Shown: positions 9,281 through 18,815, counted from the first letter of the stretch. The stretch: 64,000 nucleotides of DNA from an uncultured Prevotellaceae bacterium (GCA_947169265.1 CAMVPC010000007.1:37731-101730), one strand, 5' to 3'. Program-made: numbers and translations. Notes: generated from the letters alone by a model not told the origin.

Positions 9281-11080
9281 CTACCGGTTTAGTGCGGCGC
9301 CTTGCCGCCACCAATTGGTGTTGAGCGCCGCCTCCACGCTGTTTTCGATGTTGTCGGGTAGGTTGCAAAAGAAGTCGATTCCCGTGCGCCGCTCGAGTTC
9401 GTCGATGGTGATATACTCGGCTTTCTCGCTATTGATAACGGGCCAGTCGAAAGTGTCGTAGCCGTTGGCACCGATGACGCCGTCGTTGTAGTGCTTGGTC
9501 CAGATGCCCATGGCGTAATAGGTGTCCGAGCTGCGGTTATAGGCCAGCAATGCCATGTAGAAGTACTTGGGCACGGGAAGCACGCCCTTGCAGCGGAGGT
9601 CGCTGTAGTAGGTGCCGTTGTAAGTGGTGCTGTAATACCCGCTCTCAGTGGTCCCGTTGAGGGTGATGTCGTCGATGGTGGCCGCCTTGACGACATAGAG
9701 GGTGTCGCAACGCTTGGCCCACTTGCGCACGTCGCTCTCAAGATACATCCACTGCCCTCCGTTGTGCTCTTGCCACTGCGGTTGCATGTTGCTCAGGTAG
9801 TAAGTGAGCGACTGTTGTTCTTCGTTGGCGAGACGGTCGGCGCTGGGGCACAGGTGTCCGCGGGCATACCCGCTACCGCTGTAGTTGCGCAGAAACGAGC
9901 GGGAGGAGTAGGGAATTTCTTCATCTTCTTTGTAGGAATCAACGCGCGTGACGTTTTGCTCGGTGTTCTTGTCGTCGAGGTAGTAACATGAGAAGCGGTT
10001 GGCCTTGAGGGTGTTGTCCCACTCCAGCTCGTAGGCCAAACCATATTCCGCCTCGCTCTTGGCCAGCCACGTTTGGCTACCGGTTTCCTTGATACGCGGC
10101 CATTCGAGGCGGTACATGTATTTCGAGGCGTTATATTTGCTCGAGAGCGAGTTTCGGTTGGCGTTGTCATTGGTGGGCAGCACAGTATAGGTGGCGGTAG
10201 TCACCGGGCTCACCTTACCATCAAGCACGGCAATCGCCTTGAGGGTCATCGTGAAGCCCACGGTGACGATGTAAGGCGAGAGTGCGCGGTTGAAGTAGTG
10301 GGAGAGCGTGGGGGTGCTGCCATCGGTGGTGTAATAGATTTCGCTGCCTGCGGGACCGGTGATAACCACCTGTCCGGCCACATAGAACGTGGTGCCCGAG
10401 GGCTCGCTGAACGTGGGAGCCGACACACCATCGCCACTGCCATTGAGCAGAATTTCGTAGAGGGCGGTCACGTCGGCGCCGCTGATGACGTTGTCGCCGT
10501 TCACATCGGCGTTACCCGCCACAGCTTTGTTGTCGAGCAGGTGTCCGTAGAGTGCCGTCACGTCGGCGCCGCTGATGACGTTGTCGCCGTTCACGTCACC
10601 CTTGAGCGTGGACGTGGTCACGTCGTAGGTCACAGTCATCGTCAAGATGCTATTACCGCCGGTGCCCGTGAACGTCACCTTATTGGCCGAACCGCTCCAG
10701 TAGGTGTTGCCGCTGTCGAAGCCCGCGGGGCTCGCCGTGAGGTTCTGGCGGGCATAGAAACCGTTGAATTCCACCTTGGTGATGGTCACGTTATCGTCGC
10801 CCACAAACGAGAAGCTTTCGCCACTGCGGCTATAGAAGGTGTACTGTCCGTTGTAGTAAGTGGAATGAGGAGGCGTGGTGCCCGGCACAAGCCTGATGTC
10901 GTTGATGCGGATCTCGCTGGGGAGATTGCTCCACGAACTGCCTGGGACGGTGATGCCCATCGCCTGCAGCGACTCAGGGGTGTTGAAAGCGAAAACCACA
11001 CTTTTCGTTACGGCGAATGAGGTCGCGTAACAAGCTGTAACGCAAACTATCATCGCTAAAAGGCGGGTAATTTTATTCAT
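9281..11080 (-). CDS. Secreted DNA/RNA non-specific endonuclease with internal dockerin-like pair
   Basis: 599 aa. Signal peptide 1-23. Residues ~25-155 form a beta-rich module ending LTMTVTYDV that resembles the N-termini of two other large exported proteins here (25069 and 62635). Residues ~160-213 carry two dockerin-like loops (DVNGDNVISGADVTALY twice). Residues ~218-300 match the chitobiase/hexosaminidase C-terminal-type repeat (GSEIYYTTDGSTPT). Residues ~315-590 are a NUC-type (Serratia nuclease) domain: ARGHLCPSADR supplies the catalytic His at about 409, and NMQPQWQEHN the Mg2+-binding Asn region. Expected role is Mg2+-dependent cleavage of extracellular nucleic acid. An internal dockerin, ahead of the catalytic domain, is unusual. 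It has its own promoter. Confidence 0.92.
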   Translation of the reverse strand: MNKITRLLAMIVCVTACYATSFAVTKSVVFAFNTPESLQAMGITVPGSSWSNLPSEIRINDIRLVPGTTPPHSTYYNGQYTFYSRSGESFSFVGDDNVTITKVEFNGFYARQNLTASPAGFDSGNTYWSGSANKVTFTGTGGNSILTMTVTYDVTTSTLKGDVNGDNVISGADVTALYGHLLDNKAVAGNADVNGDNVISGADVTALYEILLNGSGDGVSAPTFSEPSGTTFYVAGQVVITGPAGSEIYYTTDGSTPTLSHYFNRALSPYIVTVGFTMTLKAIAVLDGKVSPVTTATYTVLPTNDNANRNSLSSKYNASKYMYRLEWPRIKETGSQTWLAKSEAEYGLAYELEWDNTLKANRFSCYYLDDKNTEQNVTRVDSYKEDEEIPYSSRSFLRNYSGSGYARGHLCPSADRLANEEQQSLTYYLSNMQPQWQEHNGGQWMYLESDVRKWAKRCDTLYVVKAATIDDITLNGTTESGYYSTTYNGTYYSDLRCKGVLPVPKYFYMALLAYNRSSDTYYAMGIWTKHYNDGVIGANGYDTFDWPVINSEKAEYITIDELERRTGIDFFCNLPDNIENSVEAALNTNWWRQGAALNR

Positions 11081-11135
11081 AAGCTGTACTTTTTATTTAA
11101 GATTATAATTCGGTTCAATTGTCAAAAAGGAGCTG

Positions 11136-11166
11136 CAAAGATACGATTTTTTGCGCCTTTCACAAA
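11136..11166 (-). promoter_or_regulatory. Bacteroidota promoter for secreted nuclease
   Basis: On the minus strand TTTG (11163-11166), a 19-nt spacer, then TATCTTTG (11136-11143). This matches the -33 TTTG / -7 TAnnTTTG consensus of the primary Bacteroidota sigma factor. The -7 box is about 55 bp upstream of the nuclease ATG. Confidence 0.75.
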
Positions 11167-11171
11167 TTTTT

Positions 11172-12740
11172 TCAAGCGCCGGCCACTTTCCACTCTTTTA
11201 GGGTGCGGGCCTCGGGGTCGACGACGACGCCCACCTTGACCTTGCGGCGGCGGTCGTTCCAGTAGGGGATGAGGTAATCGCGCTCGTTGATTTGGGCCAG
11301 GGCATCGTCGACGGTAGCCGCGCCGTCGATTTTGAGTTCGAGCACGTAGATGGTGTGCCGGTTCTTGAGCGTGACGTCGCAGCGGCCACGCGCGTTACGC
11401 ACCTCGGTGAGCGTCTCGATGCCCACGCAGTCAAACACAATCTTGAGTATCGTCTCGAAATCGCGTTCCGTCTTGTTGCTCAAGTCGTAAGGCAGCGACG
11501 ACATGTAGCTCTTCACGGCCTCGAGCGCGGCGTCGATATCGTCGTCGAGGATGGCGCGCTGCACTACTCTCACCAGGTGTCGGTTGTCGTTGACATTCGG
11601 GCTGAGGTAACGTGGCATGAGGGTGCGGAAGAGCCCGCGGCTCACTTCGCCGTTGGGGATACCTAAGGTGTAAAGTCCGGTCGGTTTCTCGTAATCCTTG
11701 ATGGTGAGATAACCACTCTGGTAAAGGATTGCCACGGCGCTCTCCATGTTGTCGAACGGCTGGTCGAAATCGTAGTCGTACATTTTGGTCTGCTCAAGAT
11801 CAGTAATGCTGAAGTTATACACTTCGAGCACTTTGAGTAGCGCCGAGGGCGTCGCGCTCGAAAACCAATAGTCCTTGAGCATGAGTGATTGGAACACGTT
11901 CACCAGGCTGAACGGGTTGTAGATTTCGGTCATTCCGGGGCCGAAACGGTAGCCGTCGTAGCGCTCGCGCAGCATTTCGAGCATCTCGTCGTAGTCGACC
12001 TCATATTCTTGTGCCATAAGCGCGATTTCGGGCTGGAAATTGTCCTCCAGCTCCCGCTGCGTGATGCCGCACAAGCCTTCCATATCACGGTTCATCGAGA
12101 TGTTCGAGAGGTTGTTGATGGTCGAGAAAATAGACATTTGCGAGAACTTGGTGATACCCGTGAGGAAGACGAAACGCAGGTGCTCGGCCATGTTTTTCAC
12201 CGGGCCGTAGAACGTGTTGTAAATCGAGCGGATAACTTGCAGCTTCTCGGGCTCGTTGATGACGTTGAGCACCGGCGAGTCGTACTCGTCGAAAATCAGC
12301 ACCGCACGATGCCCCGTGCACTCGTGCGCCGCGATGATGAGCATTTTCAGGCGGTCACCGTAGCTGAGACCCTCACCCGATAAGCCATAAACTTTTTCGA
12401 AATTCTTCAGTATCAGGTCTAATGAAACCGCCACCGCATTGGGGTCGTCGTTCTTGCATTGCGACATGTCGAAGTGGAAGACGGGGTATCGCGTCCAGTC
12501 TTTCTCGAGGTCGGCGATAGCCAAACCTTCGAAAAGGTCCCTGCGGCCCAGGAAATAGTGTTTGAGCGTGGAGCACAGCAATGACTTGCCGAAACGCCGC
12601 GGCCGGTTCAAGAATATCGCGTCGCCGTAGTGGTTGGCCAAGCGATAGATATACTCGGTTTTGTCAACATAGACAAAACCGCCGCTGCGAATTTTCTCAA
12701 AGTCCTGCACGCCGGCAGGGAAACGTCTTCTTTCTATCAT
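11172..12740 (-). CDS. AAA-ATPase_like / PD-(D/E)XK nuclease family protein
   Basis: 522 aa of a family abundant in Bacteroidales (AAA-ATPase_like plus PDDEXK_9, formerly DUF1703). The start RRRFPAGVQDFEKIRSGGFVYVDKT is the family signature. The P-loop is NRPRRFGKSLL (near residue 45) and the Walker B segment is AVLIFDEYDSPV. The C-terminus holds GRCDVTLKNRHTIYVLELKIDG, with the D...ELK pattern of PD-(D/E)XK nucleases. Biological role is unsettled; such genes are often multi-copy. It is expressed from its own promoter. The 5' end is fixed by MIERRRFP, the usual start of the family. Confidence 0.93.
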   Translation of the reverse strand: MIERRRFPAGVQDFEKIRSGGFVYVDKTEYIYRLANHYGDAIFLNRPRRFGKSLLCSTLKHYFLGRRDLFEGLAIADLEKDWTRYPVFHFDMSQCKNDDPNAVAVSLDLILKNFEKVYGLSGEGLSYGDRLKMLIIAAHECTGHRAVLIFDEYDSPVLNVINEPEKLQVIRSIYNTFYGPVKNMAEHLRFVFLTGITKFSQMSIFSTINNLSNISMNRDMEGLCGITQRELEDNFQPEIALMAQEYEVDYDEMLEMLRERYDGYRFGPGMTEIYNPFSLVNVFQSLMLKDYWFSSATPSALLKVLEVYNFSITDLEQTKMYDYDFDQPFDNMESAVAILYQSGYLTIKDYEKPTGLYTLGIPNGEVSRGLFRTLMPRYLSPNVNDNRHLVRVVQRAILDDDIDAALEAVKSYMSSLPYDLSNKTERDFETILKIVFDCVGIETLTEVRNARGRCDVTLKNRHTIYVLELKIDGAATVDDALAQINERDYLIPYWNDRRRKVKVGVVVDPEARTLKEWKVAGA

Positions 12741-12779
12741 TTCTGCGCTACGATTGTAGGTAAATTCGGTTTTAACCTA

Positions 12780-12811
12780 CAAATTTACAAAACAATTTGC
12801 AATTTTGCAAA
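12780..12811 (-). promoter_or_regulatory. Promoter for AAA-ATPase/PDDEXK gene
   Basis: On the minus strand TTTG (12808-12811), a 20-nt spacer and TAAATTTG (12780-12787) match the Bacteroidota -33/-7 consensus. The -7 box is about 40 bp before the start codon. Confidence 0.75.
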
Positions 12812-12902
12812 TCGAAGGCCGTCGGCCCGACATGAGCACCCGAAATAATGCACATCTATAGCCAAAATCTTTCCCTACCTCGCAATCATTTCCACATCAA
12901 AA

Positions 12903-12934
12903 TTTGCCCATATCAAGATTTATTGCGAAATTTG
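12903..12934 (+). promoter_or_regulatory. Promoter for thyA-folA
   Basis: TTTG at 12903-12906, a 20-nt spacer, then GAAATTTG at 12927-12934. The second box differs from TAnnTTTG only in its first base. The thyA ATG is 28 bp downstream of the -7 box. Confidence 0.65.
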
Positions 12935-12962
12935 CGTTAAGTAACGAACGTAATCTCACCTA

Positions 12963-13757
12963 ATGCGACAGTATCTCGACCTTTTGCAACACGTGCTCGA
13001 CAACGGAACCGACAAGCACGACCGCACCGGCACCGGCACCCGAAGCATCTTCGGCTACCAGCTGCGTTGCGACCTGAGCAAGGGATTCCCACTGCTCACC
13101 ACCAAAAAACTTCACCTCAAGTCTATCATCTACGAGCTGCTTTGGTTCCTCAAGGGTGACACCAACGTCCACTACCTCCAGCAACACGGAGTGAGGATTT
13201 GGAACGAATGGGCCGACGAAAACGGCGACCTCGGACCCGTCTACGGGCACCAGTGGCGCGCCTGGCCCGACTACCACGGCGGCGCAATCGACCAGATGGC
13301 CGACGTCGTGGAACAAATCAAGCGTAACCCCGACTCGCGGCGGCTCATCGTCAGCGCATGGAACGTCGCCGACGTGCCCACCATGAAACTCCCTCCGTGC
13401 CACTCTCTCTTCCAGTTCTATGTCGCTAACCGACGACTGAGCCTGCAATTGTACCAGCGCAGCGCCGACCTCTTTCTGGGTGTGCCCTTCAATATCGCCA
13501 GCTACGCCTTGCTGCTCGCTATGGTGGCCCATGTCACCGGACTCGAGCCGGGCGAGTTTGTGCACACCTTTGGTGACGCCCACATCTACCTCAACCACTT
13601 CGACCAAGTGCGCGAGCAGCTCACGCGCGAACCGCGCCCGCTTCCGCGACTCATCCTCAACCCCGACGTCAAAGACCTCTTCAGCTTCGACTACGACGAC
13701 ATCAAGGTCGAAGACTACGACCCCTGGCCACTCATCAAAGGCACAGTCTCGGTGTGA
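12963..13757 (+). CDS. thyA: Thymidylate synthase
   Basis: 264 aa, the standard bacterial ThyA length. It methylates dUMP to dTMP using methylene-tetrahydrofolate. The active-site cysteine lies in [12 protein letters not shown], preceded by [13 protein letters not shown] (phosphate-binding Arg pair). [22 protein letters not shown] and [13 protein letters not shown] are the substrate and folate binding segments. It starts with [26 protein letters not shown], the conventional N-terminus. It is followed 35 bp later by folA, the usual folate-recycling partner, and both probably share the promoter at 12903. Confidence 0.98.
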   Translation: MRQYLDLLQHVLDNGTDKHDRTGTGTRSIFGYQLRCDLSKGFPLLTTKKLHLKSIIYELLWFLKGDTNVHYLQQHGVRIWNEWADENGDLGPVYGHQWRAWPDYHGGAIDQMADVVEQIKRNPDSRRLIVSAWNVADVPTMKLPPCHSLFQFYVANRRLSLQLYQRSADLFLGVPFNIASYALLLAMVAHVTGLEPGEFVHTFGDAHIYLNHFDQVREQLTREPRPLPRLILNPDVKDLFSFDYDDIKVEDYDPWPLIKGTVSV

Positions 13758-13792
13758 ATGTTATGTGTAAAGTGTTAAACATCTAACCTCTT

Positions 13793-14284
13793 ATGTCCCT
13801 TCACGCCATCGTAGCTATCGACGAGGCCGGAGCCATCGGGTTCAACGGGCAACTCTTGTGCCACCTCCCGCTCGACCTCAAGCACTTCAAGGCTCTCACC
13901 ACGGGCCACGCCATCGTCATGGGCCGAAAAACGCTCGAGAGCTTCCCCCGCGGCCCCCTGCCGGGACGGCAAAATATCGTCCTGTCGCGTAACAAGGATT
14001 ATGCGCCGCAAGGCGTGACTGTCGCCGCCACTATCGCCGCCGCACTCAAGGCCGTCGACATGCCGCAACCGGTCTTCGTCATTGGCGGCGCGCAAATCTA
14101 CCGCGCCACCTTCCCGCGCGTTACCACCCTCCACCTCACCGTCATCCACCACACTTTCGCTCAAGCCGATACCTTCTTCCCGACCATCGACCCAGGCGAA
14201 TGGCACCTGCTCGACGAAGAGCGCCACGAACCCGACGAACGGCACCCTTACGCCTTCACCTTCAAAACACTCACGCGACGATAA
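13793..14284 (+). CDS. folA: Dihydrofolate reductase
   Basis: 163 aa, the normal DHFR length. It reduces dihydrofolate produced by ThyA with NADPH. Visible signatures are the substrate-loop start AIVAIDEAGAIGFNGQLLCHLP, the catalytic acidic residue in LPLDLKHFKALT, the NADPH-binding MGRKTLESFPRGPLPGR and VFVIGGAQIY. The paired thyA-folA order supports the call. The downstream gap is short and faces a convergent ABC transporter gene; only a weak CCCC-GCA-GGGG hairpin lies just after the stop. Confidence 0.97.
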   Translation: MSLHAIVAIDEAGAIGFNGQLLCHLPLDLKHFKALTTGHAIVMGRKTLESFPRGPLPGRQNIVLSRNKDYAPQGVTVAATIAAALKAVDMPQPVFVIGGAQIYRATFPRVTTLHLTVIHHTFAQADTFFPTIDPGEWHLLDEERHEPDERHPYAFTFKTLTRR

Positions 14285-14373
14285 CCCCCGCAGGGGTGCT
14301 GTGTGACGTGTCGCGCCGCCCCCCGCGCTGAGCCTCAAGCTCAACCCAAAAACAACCTATTCTCGGCTTGGGC

Positions 14374-16314
14374 TTAACGCTCCAGCCCCGAGTACAGCTC
14401 GTGGTACTTGCCGCCGAGCGCCATCAGTTCGTCGTGCGAGCCCCGCTCGATGATGCGGCCGCGCTCCAGCACGATGATGATGTCGGCATTGCGCACCGTA
14501 CTCAGCCGGTGAGCTATCACAAACGATGACCGGCCCTCCATGAGCGAGTCCATACCCTGCTGGATAAGGCGCTCGGTGCGCGTGTCGATGCTGCTCGTCG
14601 CCTCGTCGAGGATCATCGCGGGCGCTCCCGCGACGGCCGCGCGCGCGATGGCGATGAGTTGACGCTCGCCCTGGCTCAAGTTGCCGCCGCTCGCGTCAAT
14701 GCGCGTGAAATAGCCGTGCGGCAGGCGGCTGATGAAGTCGTGAGCGTGAACCAGCTTTGCCGCGGCTATGCACTCGTGAAGCGTCGCTTCCTGACGCCCG
14801 TAACGCAGGTTCTCCAGCACCGTGCCGCTGAACAGGTAAGTCTCTTGCAGCACCATCCCCAGCGACCGGCGCAAGTCGCCGCGATAGATGTGCGTGATGT
14901 CGATGCCGTCATACAGGATTTGACCCTGCTGAATATCGTAGAACCGGTTGATGAGATTTGTAATCGTCGTTTTGCCGGCGCCCGTGCCGCCCACGATGGC
15001 CACCTTTTGGCCCGCCTCGGTGTCGAGCTCGATGCCGTGAAGCACGATTTTTCCGGCTACATAACCAAAGTCGACGCCCGCAAAGTCCACCTCGCCGCGT
15101 TGCGGCGTGAGCGTGAACGTGCCGTCGCCGTTGTCGCGCTTCCACGCCCACCGGCCCGTGCGACTTTCACTCTCCACCAGCGTGCCGTCTTCCGTGGTGT
15201 CGGCGTTGACCAGGGTTACACACGCCGCGCGGTCCTCTTCCACTTCCTGGTCAAGGATGTCAAACACACGGCTCGCGCCGGCCACACTCATTATCACGCT
15301 GTTCACCTGCTGGCTGATTTGCGACACAGGTTGCGTGAAGTTCTTGATAAGCGTCAGGAACGACACGATGGTTCCCACCGTGAGCGTGCCCTCGCCGCCC
15401 AGCGCTATCATCGCGCCCACCGCGGCACACAACACATATATCAGGTTGCTCAGGTTGCCGTTCACAGGCATCACCACGTTGGCCACCTGGTTGGCTTTGC
15501 ACGCGCTCTCGCGCAGCGACGCGTTAAGCGACGAGAACTCCTCGATGGCCCTTCGCTCATGGTTGAAGGTCTTCACCACTTTGAGGCCCGTCAGCATTTC
15601 TTCCACATAGCCGTTCATCGCGCCCAGCGACGCCTGTTGCGCCGTGAAGTGGCGCGCCGAGATATTACCCAGCCACCGTGTCACCACCACCATCACGCCG
15701 GTCATCGCCACCGTGAGCAGCGTCAGCTGCCAGCTCAGCACCACCATGCTGCTCAGTGTCGCCACGATGGTGATGAGCGATGAGAACGCGTTGGGCAGCG
15801 ATTGGCTTATCGACTGCCGCAAGGTGTCCACATCGTTGGTGTAAACGCTCATCACGTCGCCGTGAGCGCGGCTGTCGAAGAAGCGCAGCGGCAACTGATC
15901 CATGTGCTCGAATAGCTCCAGGCGCAACCGCTTGAGCATACCCTGGCTCACGTTGATCATGAGCATGCTGTTCAGGTAAGCGCACACTATGCCCACCGCC
16001 AGCACCCCGCCAAGTTTCAGCAGCGCCGTGGCGAGCGGACCGAACGACGGATTGCCCGACGACTGCAAGGGCAGGATGTAGTCGTCAATCAGGCTGCGCG
16101 TGAACAACGTCGACGCCAGCGTCGTCACCGACGTCACCACGATGCACAACGCCACTACCAGTAGCGACCACTTGTAACGGCTCAGCACAAGCTTGATAAG
16201 CCGCCATGCCGTCTGCTTGCCGCCCTCGGGTAGCTTCGCGCGCTGGTGCCGGCCCGCGCCACCGCGTCCGCCCCCGCGTCCTCCGGGGCCCATATTCATC
16301 ATCGGTCCTGCCAT
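14374..16314 (-). CDS. ABC exporter half-transporter, catalytic ATP-site subunit
   Basis: 646 aa: six-TM ABC exporter domain (about residues 45-330) followed by an ATPase domain. Walker A is VGGTGAGKTTI, signature LSQGERQLIAIARA, Walker B MILDEATSSID with the catalytic Glu, and H-loop VIAHRLST. A Gly/Arg-rich N-terminus (GPGGRGGGRGGAG) precedes the membrane domain. The adjacent upstream subunit has degenerate Walker B and H-loop residues, so the two form a TM287/288-type heterodimer in which this gene supplies the intact Walker B/H-loop. The exported substrate is unknown; lipids or drugs are typical. Confidence 0.93.
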   Translation of the reverse strand: MAGPMMNMGPGGRGGGRGGAGRHQRAKLPEGGKQTAWRLIKLVLSRYKWSLLVVALCIVVTSVTTLASTLFTRSLIDDYILPLQSSGNPSFGPLATALLKLGGVLAVGIVCAYLNSMLMINVSQGMLKRLRLELFEHMDQLPLRFFDSRAHGDVMSVYTNDVDTLRQSISQSLPNAFSSLITIVATLSSMVVLSWQLTLLTVAMTGVMVVVTRWLGNISARHFTAQQASLGAMNGYVEEMLTGLKVVKTFNHERRAIEEFSSLNASLRESACKANQVANVVMPVNGNLSNLIYVLCAAVGAMIALGGEGTLTVGTIVSFLTLIKNFTQPVSQISQQVNSVIMSVAGASRVFDILDQEVEEDRAACVTLVNADTTEDGTLVESESRTGRWAWKRDNGDGTFTLTPQRGEVDFAGVDFGYVAGKIVLHGIELDTEAGQKVAIVGGTGAGKTTITNLINRFYDIQQGQILYDGIDITHIYRGDLRRSLGMVLQETYLFSGTVLENLRYGRQEATLHECIAAAKLVHAHDFISRLPHGYFTRIDASGGNLSQGERQLIAIARAAVAGAPAMILDEATSSIDTRTERLIQQGMDSLMEGRSSFVIAHRLSTVRNADIIIVLERGRIIERGSHDELMALGGKYHELYSGLER

Positions 16315-16463
16315 AATTCAAAATCAAGTTTTGCGAGCTGTAAACAGGCTCGCTGTTTAATGTCTAAAAGTTTAATGGGAAAAAGCGGAAAATCGCTGAT
16401 TATCATACCCCTATAACCCATAACCTCTAATCTTCATGTTGATAATCATCAACCTGAATAAAA

Positions 16464-18200
16464 CTAATCAAAATCGGGGTCGGCCTGCGTTTGCATCTCC
16501 CACGTCTCGCGATACAGCGCGCACTGCTCCAGCAGTTCCTCGTGGCGGCCTGTGGCCACGATGCGGCCGCTTTCCATCACCACAATCATGTCGGCGTCGA
16601 CAATGCTGCTCAGGCGTTGCGACACAATCACTTTCGTCACACCGCTCACTTCGCGCGCCAGCGCGCGGCGGATGTGGGCGTCGGTCGCCGTGTCACACGC
16701 GCTCGTGCTGTCGTCAAGAATGAGCACCTGCGGGCGCTTGAGCAACGCGCGCGCGATACACAACCGTTGGCGCTGCCCCCCGCTTAGGTTCGTCGCTCCT
16801 TGCTCCAAGTGCGTGTCGAGGCCTTCGGGCAACTGCTCCACAAACTCGGTGGCGCACGCGATGTCGCACGCCTTCATGCACTCCTCGCGCGTCGCGTCGT
16901 CGCGACCCCAGCGCAGGTTGTCGAGCACCGTGCCGCTGAACAGCACGTTCTTTTGCAGCACCATCGACACCGCGTCGCGCAGTGTCTCGAGCCGGTAACG
17001 CCTCACGTCGGCGCCACCCACGCTCACCACGCCCTCGCTCGCGTCGTACAGACGTGCGATGAGCGCCGCAAGCGTACTCTTGCCGCAACCCGTGGGCCCC
17101 ATCACGCCCACCATGCTCCCGCTCGCGATGTGAAGGTCGATGTGGCTGATGGCCATCTCGCTGCCTTCTTTATTATAGGTGAAACTTACGTCGTTGAAGT
17201 CGATGCTGCCGTCGGCCACCTCGGCCACGGCACCTTCGACAGGGTCGGCGATGTCGGCGCGCTCGTCGAGTACCTCGGCGATGCGGCGAGCGCTCGCCGC
17301 GCTCATCGTCAGCTGCACGAATATCATCGACAGCATCATCAGCGACATCATGATGGTCATCACATAGGCGAAGAGCGATGTCAGCTGACCCGTCGTCATC
17401 GTGCCGCCCACCACCAGGTGAGCGCCTATCCACGAAATCGCGATGATGCAACCGTACACCACCAGCATCATCAGCGGGTGGTTCAACGCCTGCAGGCGCT
17501 CGGTGCGCACAAACAGCCGGTAGAGCTGTTCCACCGCGCGCCCGAACTTGCGGTTCTCGTGCTCCTCGCGCACAAACGCCTTCACCACCCTGATGGCCGC
17601 CACGTTTTCCTGCACCACGCGGTTCACGTCGTCGTAGCGCTCAAACACCTGGCTGAACAGCCTCACCGTCTTGCGGATGATGAAAAACAGCGACACGCCC
17701 AGTATCGCCAGCGCCACAACAAATACCAGGCTCACTTCCTTGCTGATAAACAGGCACATCAGCACGCTCGTCACCAGGTTCAACGGCGCGCGCACGCTCA
17801 CCCGCAACAGCATCTGGAACGCGTTCTGCAGGTTGCTCACGTCGGTTGTCATGCGTGTCACAAGCCCCGATGTGCTGAATTTGTCGATGTTGGTGAACGA
17901 AAACGTCTGGATGTTGCGGAACATCGCCTCGCGAAGGTTCGATCCGAAACCCGTCGACGCCAACGCCGAGAAGCGACCCGCAAGCACGCCCATCAGCGTG
18001 CTCACCGCCGCCAGCGCCAGCAGCAGCCCCCCGTAGCGATACACCGCGCCCAGGTCGTGGCCCAGCACGCCGCGGTCGATAATCCATGCCGTTACATAGG
18101 GGATGAGCACCCCCATCAGCACCTCGAGCGCTGTGAACACCGGCGTGAGCGCCGTCGCCGCCTTGAAGCGCCCTATTTGCTTGAATAATATCTTAAACAT
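16464..18200 (-). CDS. ABC exporter half-transporter, degenerate-site subunit
   Basis: 578 aa with a six-TM domain then an ATPase domain. Walker A is GPTGCGKSTLAALIA and the signature is NLSGGQRQRLCIARAL. Walker B reads LILDDSTSACD (Asp where catalytic Glu is expected), and the H-loop reads VIVSQRLSS (Gln in place of His). That pair of changes is known from the asymmetric subunit of heterodimeric exporters such as TM287. It is encoded directly upstream of the canonical partner (149-bp gap) and 15 bp after a zinc-ribbon gene. Confidence 0.93.
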   Translation of the reverse strand: MFKILFKQIGRFKAATALTPVFTALEVLMGVLIPYVTAWIIDRGVLGHDLGAVYRYGGLLLALAAVSTLMGVLAGRFSALASTGFGSNLREAMFRNIQTFSFTNIDKFSTSGLVTRMTTDVSNLQNAFQMLLRVSVRAPLNLVTSVLMCLFISKEVSLVFVVALAILGVSLFFIIRKTVRLFSQVFERYDDVNRVVQENVAAIRVVKAFVREEHENRKFGRAVEQLYRLFVRTERLQALNHPLMMLVVYGCIIAISWIGAHLVVGGTMTTGQLTSLFAYVMTIMMSLMMLSMIFVQLTMSAASARRIAEVLDERADIADPVEGAVAEVADGSIDFNDVSFTYNKEGSEMAISHIDLHIASGSMVGVMGPTGCGKSTLAALIARLYDASEGVVSVGGADVRRYRLETLRDAVSMVLQKNVLFSGTVLDNLRWGRDDATREECMKACDIACATEFVEQLPEGLDTHLEQGATNLSGGQRQRLCIARALLKRPQVLILDDSTSACDTATDAHIRRALAREVSGVTKVIVSQRLSSIVDADMIVVMESGRIVATGRHEELLEQCALYRETWEMQTQADPDFD

Positions 18201-18215
18201 GTGTCCTTTAAGTCC

Positions 18216-18716
18216 TCACTGTTGTAAAAATATCGCCACCATCAGTGTCACGAACGACAGCGACAACAACACAATCAACGTTATCAGGAAACGACGCGTC
18301 GCGGGACTGCCCATCACGGTCCCGTAGTCCTGCGGCAGGCCGTGAATGAGCGGCATCCTCAGCCTGAGGCGGCTCGCGCTTTCCTCGCTTGCGCCCTTAG
18401 GGGGCGGCACCGCTTGTGCCGCGGCAGCGGCGTCTTCTTCGGCCGTTGCGGCGCCCGTCAGTACCTTGGCGAGCGACACGCCGCAATAGGGGCAATATTT
18501 CAGGCCCGGTTGCGGCAACCGATGGCCGCAGTCGTGGCAGTAAAGCGCCTCTACGGCCTCTTCGGCTTCCACCGCGGCGCGCGCCGGCAACAGTTCCACG
18601 CCCTCGGCGCGAAACTCGTGAAGGCATTGGGGACACACCACCACGCCGCCGGCCACCGACAGCTCCTCGAGGCTCATCTTTATCGTTTTACCGCATTGCT
18701 TGCACGTTAGTTCCAT
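18216..18716 (-). CDS. Zinc-ribbon protein with C-terminal membrane anchor
   Basis: 166 aa from MELTCKQCGKTIKM; the longer ORF start in the track runs through the promoter and is not used. Two zinc ribbons are visible: CKQCG...CPQC and CHDCGHRLPQPGLKYCPYCG. A Pro/Ala/Glu linker follows, and the last ~25 residues (LITLIVLLSLSFVTLMVAIF) form one transmembrane helix, so the ribbons face one side of the membrane from a tail anchor. It is the first gene of the operon with the two ABC exporter genes (15-bp gap). Role unknown; a regulatory or scaffold function for the exporter is a guess from context. Confidence 0.8.
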   Translation of the reverse strand: MELTCKQCGKTIKMSLEELSVAGGVVVCPQCLHEFRAEGVELLPARAAVEAEEAVEALYCHDCGHRLPQPGLKYCPYCGVSLAKVLTGAATAEEDAAAAAQAVPPPKGASEESASRLRLRMPLIHGLPQDYGTVMGSPATRRFLITLIVLLSLSFVTLMVAIFLQQ

Positions 18717-18763
18717 CGTCGTTTTCTTGCTTGTGGATAAGGCCGTTTGCACATATCCGTGGG

Positions 18764-18771
18764 CAAAGATA
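18764..18771 (-). promoter_or_regulatory. -7 box for zinc-ribbon/ABC exporter operon
   Basis: Minus strand TATCTTTG (TAnnTTTG) about 50 bp upstream of the zinc-ribbon ATG. A TTTG lies 14 nt further upstream, shorter than the usual 19-21 nt, so the -33 element is uncertain. Confidence 0.6.
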
Positions 18772-18815
18772 AAAATTATTTGCAACAAATTAAAACACTT
18801 ATCCAAGAAAAATAT

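Noticed and set aside
14285-14373. Terminator between folA and the ABC gene
   Set aside because: Only a 4-bp CCCC-GCA-GGGG stem and a few heptad-like words (GAGCCTC AAGCTCA) are present; too weak to call.
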